Assembly (NCBI GenBank): GCA_016711125.1
Contig: JADJTQ010000008.1
Coordinates: 193,205-257,204 of the forward strand
Reading direction: 5' to 3'
DNA from: Saprospiraceae bacterium
GTDB lineage: Bacteria > Bacteroidota > Bacteroidia > Chitinophagales > Saprospiraceae
Length of the DNA: 64,000 nucleotides
Of this stretch, positions 10,131 to 17,350 are shown one piece after another. The position numbers and the translations under genes are program-made. The notes under the pieces are model-generated. The model was not told where the DNA came from and made no database searches. It saw only the letters and a program-made list of their open reading frames with translations. Position 1 is the first letter of the stretch, and the number at the start of each line of letters is the position of its first letter.

Positions 10131-11313
10131 ATTCGGCATAGTTTTTAAGTCTGGGGCCAACCCGTTTACTCTCAGCATTGAAGAACTCCAACTTTGGAAT
10201 AATCACTTTCACAACCTGAAGCTGATCTCCGGGATGTGTATGTGAAATAGCGATCACATTCTTTATGCCAAGTTCTGACAGGTCTTTAAGTAAATTATTC
10301 AGGTGATCCATCATCTTTTCCTCCTTGATGGACGTGAAATGGTCAAATGTATAACTATTTATTGTCGACTTCCCTTTCAGACGGTTCCAATTCTCCTGAA
10401 ATAGGTTTCTCAATTTTTCACCATCCATATTTTCATAGGCCGCATGTTTTTCAATCAGATCGTCGCGGCCGCCGTGGATAAAGGTTAATCTGGTTTGGGC
10501 GGCTTCTGTAATGGCTCTCATGCAAGCGATTTGATGATCATGATGCAACCCGTACCCCGAACTAATATATGCAGGATGTCTTTGATTGCCATCAACAATA
10601 TTTGCCACAAAAAACGGAAGGCTATAAATATTAGGAATCATACGAATGATGATATCAAGACCAACATTTCGCATCTTGCTCATCCATGGTTGGCAAAAAG
10701 TGAGATCTAGCTCATCAATTAAGATAGAGGTATCCTTCAAAGACTCAAACGACAAGATATCTCTCTCGATCACCTCATAAATGGCATGAACACAGGCTTC
10801 TTCAAAAGTGTTGCCTGAAGCCAAACCGTTCGTGTGGTTGCCAAAAACTCCTCCCTTTATCTCAAATGGAATAAAAGCTAGTTCTGCTGGAATAAGCAGT
10901 GACCCTCCAGACATCAAATCAATTCCTGTAACACAGGGAATTTCGTCCTCTAAATTAATTTCTGTACCGATGATAGGACATAGGTCGAGCAGATCCCCAT
11001 GATTTAAAACAGCTCTATAGGGTGCTATTATCGTCTTAGAAAATGAATTTCGGGGCTCCGAAAGCGCAAATTCAATGGCTTCCATGCATGCTCCAACCCG
11101 TGCTTCTTCCATTGTCAGACCCTTTCCGGCCGCAACACAAAGAGATCCCTTGGCCGCGTCAGGTCTCACCGCCACATAAACCGGAATACCAATCTGATCG
11201 AGAAATGTCGTGCAAGTAATCCGGCTGACTCCAAGTTCTTTGGCTTTCCGCAGAGCAATTGGCAGTGTTTCATGGACATTTCTTTCTCGTATACTGGTAT
11301 GAAGTCGAATCAC
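10054..11313 (-). CDS. YcaO-domain protein (RiPP azoline or thioamide type)
   Basis: About 419 residues from a GTG start. YcaO hallmarks appear in order: ARVGACMEAIEFALSEPR (nucleotide and Mg site), NTFEEACVHAIYEVIERDILS, ACMRAITEAAQTRLTFIHGGRDD, and the closing LQVVKVIIPKLEFFNAESKRVGPR. YcaO enzymes activate a backbone amide with ATP; with TfuA the usual outcome is thioamide formation. No separate E1-like or RRE protein is beside it, but the halogenase in the divergent operon carries an RRE-like N-terminus. The C-terminus extends beyond the RVGPR motif into the tfuA reading frame, which makes an unusually long 77 bp overlap. The gene is preceded by a 53-codon candidate precursor on the same strand. 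Confidence 0.93.
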   Translation of the reverse strand: MIRLHTSIRERNVHETLPIALRKAKELGVSRITCTTFLDQIGIPVYVAVRPDAAKGSLCVAAGKGLTMEEARVGACMEAIEFALSEPRNSFSKTIIAPYRAVLNHGDLLDLCPIIGTEINLEDEIPCVTGIDLMSGGSLLIPAELAFIPFEIKGGVFGNHTNGLASGNTFEEACVHAIYEVIERDILSFESLKDTSILIDELDLTFCQPWMSKMRNVGLDIIIRMIPNIYSLPFFVANIVDGNQRHPAYISSGYGLHHDHQIACMRAITEAAQTRLTFIHGGRDDLIEKHAAYENMDGEKLRNLFQENWNRLKGKSTINSYTFDHFTSIKEEKMMDHLNNLLKDLSELGIKNVIAISHTHPGDQLQVVKVIIPKLEFFNAESKRVGPRLKNYAEYVASNTFCRPEFESSIKGFTDRVGP

Positions 11314-11607
11314 CGTATCAACTAATTAATGCGAGGTTCAAGATGGGAAGTGCAATAAAAAATGGTAAGGTCTGATACCCGGGTAGATGAGCGCGCTTCA
11401 TGATTGGATCTGACTGGCTGATTTCTTTCTCCATGAAATCATTGACATTATTAATCAATTATTCTGATCCTAAAGTACCATCGGATGATTGCAAACTACT
11501 TCATTGCCGATGTTGTACGACCTAATAAAATTTGGGTTCTTAGTCATTTCTAGTGGATCACTCTTTATGTTGAGATATTATAAATATAGGTCATTAAGGC
11601 TTTAGAC

Positions 11608-11805
11608 CTAACCCTTCGTGAACCCATCGCTATGGCTCACCCTGAATTTCACATGCTGTGACTTTTCAAGAAGAGCATATAAAATGAATTGACCCACAAA
11701 AGACAATTTAAATTGATTTGATTCAATTTCGATTTCTGGATCAGATAGTTGTTTATCACCAACTGACCAGTATTTCAAATGGTAAATGTCAGCATCGCAT
11801 ACCAA
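11608..11805 (-). CDS. Small ORF of unknown function between precursor and ycaO
   Basis: 65 codons from a TTG preceded by GGGAGG about 3 bp upstream, which is a better ribosome site than most genes here have. The text reads like protein (KYWSVGDKQLSDPEIEIES, then LSFVGQFILYALLEK), with one hydrophobic helix near residue 38. I recognise no family. It lies on the same strand as the precursor and ycaO. It could be a small accessory protein, or chance; the composition alone does not decide. The 294 bp between it and ycaO (11314-11607) show nothing. Confidence 0.35.
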   Translation of the reverse strand: MVCDADIYHLKYWSVGDKQLSDPEIEIESNQFKLSFVGQFILYALLEKSQHVKFRVSHSDGFTKG

Positions 11806-11871
11806 CCCTCCCGATTAGTCAAAGAGTTGCTATGTCATCAATGCATTGATCCCCTGAATGAGGAGACATAA

Positions 11872-12033
11872 TTAAGCAGATGTTGGTTTATGGACATACC
11901 AACCCGCATTGTTTGTGACTTTAGTCAAATCCTTAAGACTTTCATCACTAGATTTAAGTAACTGCATTGCTTCCTCAGTCAGTGGGAGTTTGACAATGTT
12001 GACAGGGCTTTCCTGGACGCTTTTCGCCTTCAT
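11872..12033 (-). CDS. Candidate RiPP precursor peptide, 53 residues
   Basis: This is a short ORF with an ATG at 12033 and TAA at 11872. It starts MKAKSVQESPVNIVKLPL, has a charged amphipathic middle (TEEAMQLLKSSDESLKDL) and ends in NNAGWYVHKPTSA. The layout of a charged leader-like helix and a short tail with Gly, Trp, Tyr, His, Thr and Ser is that of a RiPP precursor. NIVKLPL resembles the short beta-strand patch that RRE domains bind. The single Trp (residue 45) fits the divergently encoded Trp-type halogenase; Gly44, Thr51 or Ser52 could serve YcaO. A fitting promoter lies just upstream. Function is inferred; nothing in the sequence proves processing. Confidence 0.7.
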   Translation of the reverse strand: MKAKSVQESPVNIVKLPLTEEAMQLLKSSDESLKDLTKVTNNAGWYVHKPTSA

Positions 12034-12049
12034 TTCTTAAGATTTTAGT

Positions 12050-12079
12050 TAAATATAGTCAATTTTCTATACCTTTCAA
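12050..12079 (-). promoter_or_regulatory. Candidate Bacteroidota promoter for the precursor gene
   Basis: Read on the minus strand, a TTG (12079-12077) is followed after exactly 19 bp by TATATTTA (12057-12050). The Bacteroidota consensus is TTG, 19-20 bp, TAnnTTTG, so only the last base differs. Transcription would start about 10-15 bp before the precursor ATG. Confidence 0.5.
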
Positions 12080-12137
12080 AAACACTTCAACCTCTCACTA
12101 AATCGATTTCCCCTTGTCCGTGCTTAAATAGAATTTC

Positions 12138-14369
12138 ATGAGTCAATTTGATCTGCCACGACTAAATTTTTCTGGCAAGTTTTCCGTGGATCCTGCAACG
12201 GGCAACAATAACACCTATCATCCGATCTTGATTTATAATCCTCTTGATGGCAAGGCTTTCTTCCCTCCCCGAATTTATATTGATCAAAAATACGTTGCCA
12301 GTGATAGCACTCTTGAAAAGGTCATAGAATGTGTGCCGGACGGAGTGGAATTAAAAACTGACAATGACTCATTGTTCAGCGGGGTTAAATTTATAGAAGT
12401 AGATGTGATCGATACCCCTGAAAAATTCATTCATTGGTCCAGAACCCCTCTTGGCCAATGGGCCGAAGATCAGGCTTTTCACGGACTATATGACGCCCTT
12501 CATTCGCCAAATTTCGGAAATGCACTGACAGGCTTAATTGTCGGCTACTGGAACTACTACGGAACCAACCTTTTTCATCTGCATGATGTGACAATCCGCA
12601 GTGTGACAATTGATCAAGAGGGGAAGCCAGCTACCTTCTATGGAAATGAAAAGAAATGTCCTAAAGCAATTAAGCCTTTCCTGGGTGCGAAACTTACTTA
12701 CAATGCAGTTCCGGATGATGACTCAACCAATTCTGCGAGAATAGTCGATACATTGCCTGTAATGAATGTCTACTCTCAAATATTTAGTGATTTGCTGACT
12801 TTGATAAAAGAGGATAAGATCCTATTTAAGGGAAACCCAAACAAAGCTTCACTCAGACAAGTCAATGTGTTTAGAGTGGTTAACTCTAATATGCCTTACA
12901 GCGGAGCAGGAAAATTTATTACAACAATTCCACTCCAAAGTCTTCAAAAAAAAGAAGCCTCTGAAATCATCACATTCTTTAAAAAAACGGGTACCCGGAG
13001 AAAAAAACTAAAGGGCATTTATATCCAACAAATTTTGAGCGAAATAGAGGCAAGAAGACCAATGGATTACACCAACCTGGGTAATCTTTCCAACCCCGCA
13101 TTTGGAACCATTTCAGGAACAATAGCCCCTTGGTACGAAGGTGAAATGCGGTCATGGACTATTGCTCGTCAACTTTGCGGAGTTCAACCATTTGAAAATA
13201 ATAAAAACAAAGATTATGACATTTCTTTTACGCTATTAACTCCTGCTGTATATCAGGTATATCCGGAATTAGGCAGATTAGATATTGACCTAAGTGTGAA
13301 TATTCCCATGGAAAACACCAAGGATGGTGGTCCCATCCTGGCCAATCCATATGAAATCAATCATTATAAGACTTATGAACTGGGTCAAGTTGACTTGATT
13401 TTCGAGAAAATCGATCCTGAAGGAAAGCCCGTCGATAAGCTTGCAATTGGAACCTTGACAATTAATCAAGATGTCTTGCCTCGAAAAAAAGTGCTTGAAG
13501 AGGGAGGAATATTTAGTCTGTTCTTTAATCCCAATGCCAAGCCAAGGGAATTTTTCATGGAATCCAATTTGACGATCTTTGGGAATGATGATTCTAGTCA
13601 AAAAATTAGATTGATGCAAGAGACTCCTGACGTCATCCTTTCAGACGAAACCGGTCTCTATTGTGACCAGAATGATGACCCGGTAAAAGGATATTACACC
13701 TACACGGGTACAAAGGAACCCTGCAGGATAAGGATCTTTCGATATGGAATGCCGGTGACCATTGAAAGAGATATTTGGATCCGGGAATATAAAATATCCA
13801 TTGGAGGAGCAGAGATGGAAATCAATCATTTTCGTACGGCCAAATACAAAGATGGCGATGTGATCAGCTTCCCAACTGATAGACCTTCCAGCACCATTTA
13901 TCAGTTTTTAACCCAAAAACCTACGCAGACTTCACTCAATTTTTACCCGATTTCTATCGTTAAAACTGGTTTTTTTGTAAACATGAGGGTGCTTCCTACT
14001 TACGATCACTCCATTTATCTCGATCCGTCTCATGAAAATTATGCCGGACCGGTGACTTTTGACATCTTGACTAAGGAGATTTTCTCCAGTTATCATCTGC
14101 TTTATCCGATTATGAATTTCTCAAATCACAGCTGGGACAATAAGGCGATGGCAAAATTTTTGTTCGAGCGTATAAGAATTGAGGCCTGGGGGAAACCCTG
14201 GTACATGCCCGTAGGCCGGGATCTTTCTGAAACTCAACGGTCACTCATTTTGGCCTGGATCAATAATATTCTTAAATCACCGGAAACAGAGAATGTCAAA
14301 CCACTAATTAGAAAACCGAATAAAGAAGACTTATCTCACCGAGTCGTCAAACGTTTTTTTATTAAATAG
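12138..14369 (+). CDS. VioB N-terminal-half-like protein
   Basis: 743 residues. The opening QFDLPRLNFSGKFSVDPATGNN matches the opening of violacein VioB in spacing and residues (FPRIHFRG...N-P-T-N). Near the C-terminus YHLLYPIMNFSNHSWDN and later WYMPVGRDLSETQRSLILAWI match VioB's mid-protein block just before its ferritin-like domain. The protein ends there, so it equals VioB without the catalytic ferritin-like half, which is supplied two genes downstream. VioB is a heme or iron enzyme that couples imino acids in violacein synthesis. The role here is unknown. It starts the plus-strand operon, with 27 bp to the halogenase. Similarity is from memory of VioB and should be treated as a family-level call. 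Confidence 0.75.
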   Translation: MSQFDLPRLNFSGKFSVDPATGNNNTYHPILIYNPLDGKAFFPPRIYIDQKYVASDSTLEKVIECVPDGVELKTDNDSLFSGVKFIEVDVIDTPEKFIHWSRTPLGQWAEDQAFHGLYDALHSPNFGNALTGLIVGYWNYYGTNLFHLHDVTIRSVTIDQEGKPATFYGNEKKCPKAIKPFLGAKLTYNAVPDDDSTNSARIVDTLPVMNVYSQIFSDLLTLIKEDKILFKGNPNKASLRQVNVFRVVNSNMPYSGAGKFITTIPLQSLQKKEASEIITFFKKTGTRRKKLKGIYIQQILSEIEARRPMDYTNLGNLSNPAFGTISGTIAPWYEGEMRSWTIARQLCGVQPFENNKNKDYDISFTLLTPAVYQVYPELGRLDIDLSVNIPMENTKDGGPILANPYEINHYKTYELGQVDLIFEKIDPEGKPVDKLAIGTLTINQDVLPRKKVLEEGGIFSLFFNPNAKPREFFMESNLTIFGNDDSSQKIRLMQETPDVILSDETGLYCDQNDDPVKGYYTYTGTKEPCRIRIFRYGMPVTIERDIWIREYKISIGGAEMEINHFRTAKYKDGDVISFPTDRPSSTIYQFLTQKPTQTSLNFYPISIVKTGFFVNMRVLPTYDHSIYLDPSHENYAGPVTFDILTKEIFSSYHLLYPIMNFSNHSWDNKAMAKFLFERIRIEAWGKPWYMPVGRDLSETQRSLILAWINNILKSPETENVKPLIRKPNKEDLSHRVVKRFFIK

Positions 14370-14396
14370 CAATCTGCAGATCCGAACATATACCAG

Positions 14397-16256
14397 ATGA
14401 TCAGCCAACCGGACTCCATACCATTTATCCTACCCGATCTAGATATAATACTAAAAGAAGATGGCCAGGTATTTATCAATACCAAATCAGGGTTCTATAA
14501 AATTGAGGGTCTAACTCATCAAAAATGTGCCTGGATTATTGCTCATGTTGATGGCAAGCACACGATCGCCGAATTATTAGAAGTTCCGGATAGTATCCTT
14601 GACGAAAGTAATGTTGACATGTTATTTGAGGGATTGCATGGCAAATTGATTGGATTTAAGGATAATCATCATGATCGACTTCGTAAGAAAATTCATTTAT
14701 CACCAGCGAGTGCATCACTGCAGGATCATTTTGCTGAAATAAAATCCGCTAGTGAAAAAAGTGACTTTGCGAATATTGGAATTCTGGGAGGAGGTACGGC
14801 GGGATACCTGACCGCACTAGCATTGAAGAAAAAAAGTCCTTCATGCAAAATCACGCTCATTGAGTCATCCAGCATTCCAGTGATTGGGGTAGAAGAAGCT
14901 ACGACTCCGTTGATCATTGACTTTCTGCACCGGGATCTTCAATTGGATATAGTCGAATTTTATAATGCAGTCCGCCCTACCTGGAAGCTAGGGATAAAAT
15001 TTCTTTGGGGAAACCCAGCTCCTTATTCTTTCATCAATCCCTTTGGCACCGGTGATTTATTAATATCGGAACTGGATGAAGGGCATCTTAATAATGCCAC
15101 CCTGGAGTCTGTGCTCATTCAACATGAAAAAGGGATATTCACCAGGGAGTACGGAAAGGAGACTCCGAGATCACTCATGAATAGAGTGGGATATGCTTAC
15201 CACTTAGACAATAAGTTATTCCTCTCCTACCTGAAACAAAAAATACTTGCAGCAGGAATCATCATCCAGGATCGACAGGTCAAGGCAGTGAATCTCAAAG
15301 CCGAAACAGGAGATGTCGATTCTATGATCACGAAGGATGGAGAAAAATTGACATTTGACCTATACGTCGATTGCTCGGGTTTTCGATCAATGCTCTTGGG
15401 TCATGCCCTCCAATCAAGATTCATCTCCTTCAGCTCAAGTCTAATCACAGACGCTGCCGTGATTGGAACCCTTAAAAATCCAGATGGTCCGATACCGCCA
15501 TATACCTTAGCTGAAACTATGGATCACGGATGGAATTGGAAAATCCCACTACAAGATCAGCATCATCGAGGGTATGTTTTCTCTTCCAGTTTTTGCTCAG
15601 AAGATCAAGTCTGGGAGGAAATGAAAAGAATAGATCCCAATATTGAAAACCCCTCAACAGTCAAATTTACCAGTGGTAAGAGAGAATCCTTCTGGTTGAA
15701 AAATGTAATTGGAATCGGTAATTCGTACGGATTTGTAGAGCCTCTTGAATCCACTGGAATTCATATGATAATCGAAGAAATCAGGATGCTAACTGAAAAT
15801 TTTTTTATTCGAAAATCCAATCAAACCATCAAGAAACTGATCAATGAAAAGATAAGTCATCAATGGGATTACCTGCGCTGGTATCTGGCTCTTCATTATA
15901 AATTTAATCATCGATTACAAACCACTTTCTGGCAAACTTGCCAGAAAGAGACTAATATTTCTGGAGTTCATGAATTAGTAGATTTATTTCAGGAAGAAGG
16001 TCCATTATATTTAAGATCAGGAATTAGTCCGCATCTAATGAGGTCTTTCTTTCGGGACCAGGTTTTTGGTCCTTTCGGTTTTGATTATATCTTAATGGGT
16101 CAAAAAGTACCTTTTCAAGCAAAGCACCTGCCCAACAGTACCGCACAGCAATGGGGTGAAAAAAAATCGGTGCAAGTAAATATTGCAAATCAAGCACTCG
16201 ATCAAAGGTCTGCCCTCGAGCATATTCTAAAAAACAATAAACTCGTTCAACACTAA
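14397..16256 (+). CDS. Flavin-dependent halogenase with N-terminal RRE/PqqD-like domain
   Basis: 619 residues. Residues 1-90 resemble a PqqD/RRE-type or TOMM docking winged helix: GQVFINTKSGFYKIEGLT then HVDGKHTIAELLEV. The halogenase follows: FAD motif GILGGGTAG at 128-136, the catalytic-lysine block TWKLGIKF (Lys197), the halogenase signature WNWKIP at 379-384, and FVEPLEST with the conserved Glu451. All key residues are present, so it should be active. Flavin-dependent halogenases of this family chlorinate or brominate Trp or related rings with FADH2, O2 and halide; a separate flavin reductase is needed and is not beside it. The fused leader-binding-like domain suggests a peptide substrate. 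It sits between the two VioB-like halves, 27 and 16 bp away. Confidence 0.88.
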   Translation: MISQPDSIPFILPDLDIILKEDGQVFINTKSGFYKIEGLTHQKCAWIIAHVDGKHTIAELLEVPDSILDESNVDMLFEGLHGKLIGFKDNHHDRLRKKIHLSPASASLQDHFAEIKSASEKSDFANIGILGGGTAGYLTALALKKKSPSCKITLIESSSIPVIGVEEATTPLIIDFLHRDLQLDIVEFYNAVRPTWKLGIKFLWGNPAPYSFINPFGTGDLLISELDEGHLNNATLESVLIQHEKGIFTREYGKETPRSLMNRVGYAYHLDNKLFLSYLKQKILAAGIIIQDRQVKAVNLKAETGDVDSMITKDGEKLTFDLYVDCSGFRSMLLGHALQSRFISFSSSLITDAAVIGTLKNPDGPIPPYTLAETMDHGWNWKIPLQDQHHRGYVFSSSFCSEDQVWEEMKRIDPNIENPSTVKFTSGKRESFWLKNVIGIGNSYGFVEPLESTGIHMIIEEIRMLTENFFIRKSNQTIKKLINEKISHQWDYLRWYLALHYKFNHRLQTTFWQTCQKETNISGVHELVDLFQEEGPLYLRSGISPHLMRSFFRDQVFGPFGFDYILMGQKVPFQAKHLPNSTAQQWGEKKSVQVNIANQALDQRSALEHILKNNKLVQH

Positions 16257-16272
16257 TCGGCCAAGTAATCAA

Positions 16273-17346
16273 GTGTCTATCATGAAAAAGAAAGGGTTAA
16301 CCACTAAAGAAAAAGACCAAATCATTAGAAAATTAAAACGCCTCTTGCAAATAGCCATTGAGTTGGAACATGCTACAATGCCGGCATATCTCTACGCTTA
16401 CTGGTCTGTAATAGACCGTTCCTCGCTAGCTGCAAGCGTATTATTTTCGATTGTCAAAGAAGAAATGTTGCATTTAGCAATGGTAGCAAACATATTAAAT
16501 GCTATTGGGGGACGACCCAAAATCAAGGGACCCAAATTTATTCCCAAATATCCAGCTGCATTACCAGGGCATGATCAGACCAATGACAGCTTTTTGGTAA
16601 GTCTGGATAGATTTTCGATTGAGGCCGTTGCCAATTTCATGCACATAGAGCTGCCCCGAAAATATGCCAAAGAACCAATCAAACCTGACGGATGGGAAAC
16701 AATAGGAGATTTCTATGTGACCATAATTCATATAGTAAAGCAGCTGGAAAACGAGGATTTTAGCTATGGTAAACAAGCTTTGCATCGGGATGCTCCCAGT
16801 CATTCAGGTCACCTCATCAGTGTTTGGACTAAGAAAGATGCCCTGTTGGCCCTTAACGAAATAATCGAACAAGGTGAGGGATTGGGATCTACTAAAAAAG
16901 ACGAGCTAGGAGAATTAGCCCATTTTTTTCGCTTAGTAGACCTTTATCAATTGATGGGTGGTTTAGGAGAGATTGATTATCATGCATTTAACGAAGAAAA
17001 TCTTGCCAAGACATTCGATAAGAAAAAATACAGCCAGTTCGAAACAGGAATTATTCCGGTCGTTAAAAATCCCCGGGAAAATAATCCATCAAGAACAGAT
17101 GTTCAGATCGCCAATTTAAAATTTAATGCTGAATATAGTAAGATTTTGGATAAGCTACATGCTCAGTTTGGCACTAAAGAACCCAATCTAGAGTATACCG
17201 TCAATTCTATGTTTTCTCTGTCCAGATATGCGCGGGCTTTAATGTCAACACCGGTAGATCCCAACGATATATCCAAAGGTTTCTGCGGACCTACTTTCGA
17301 TTATCTCAAACCAAAAGAACGCGTTTTAAACTACAAACTTGATTAA
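16273..17346 (+). CDS. Ferritin-like protein related to the VioB C-terminal half
   Basis: 357 residues with the Ferritin-like (iminophenyl-pyruvate dimer synthase) pattern: AIELEHATMPAYLYAYW (Glu32), then SIVKEEMLHLAMVANILNAIGG with Glu63, Glu64 and His67 as EExxH iron ligands. ALMSTPVDP near the C-terminus is also like VioB. In VioB this domain is fused behind the module encoded at 12138-14369; here the two are separate proteins of one operon with the halogenase between them. It could carry out an oxidative coupling or hydroxylation on the modified peptide; this is inference. The stop is 4 bp from the end of the convergent cyclase gene. Confidence 0.85.
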   Translation: MSIMKKKGLTTKEKDQIIRKLKRLLQIAIELEHATMPAYLYAYWSVIDRSSLAASVLFSIVKEEMLHLAMVANILNAIGGRPKIKGPKFIPKYPAALPGHDQTNDSFLVSLDRFSIEAVANFMHIELPRKYAKEPIKPDGWETIGDFYVTIIHIVKQLENEDFSYGKQALHRDAPSHSGHLISVWTKKDALLALNEIIEQGEGLGSTKKDELGELAHFFRLVDLYQLMGGLGEIDYHAFNEENLAKTFDKKKYSQFETGIIPVVKNPRENNPSRTDVQIANLKFNAEYSKILDKLHAQFGTKEPNLEYTVNSMFSLSRYARALMSTPVDPNDISKGFCGPTFDYLKPKERVLNYKLD

Positions 17347-17350
17347 AAAA

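Noticed and set aside
14397..17346. Violacein or indolocarbazole pathway
   Set aside because: VioB-like halves and a halogenase are present, but no VioA/RebO amino-acid oxidase, VioC, VioD or VioE is near, while YcaO, TfuA and a precursor point to a peptide.
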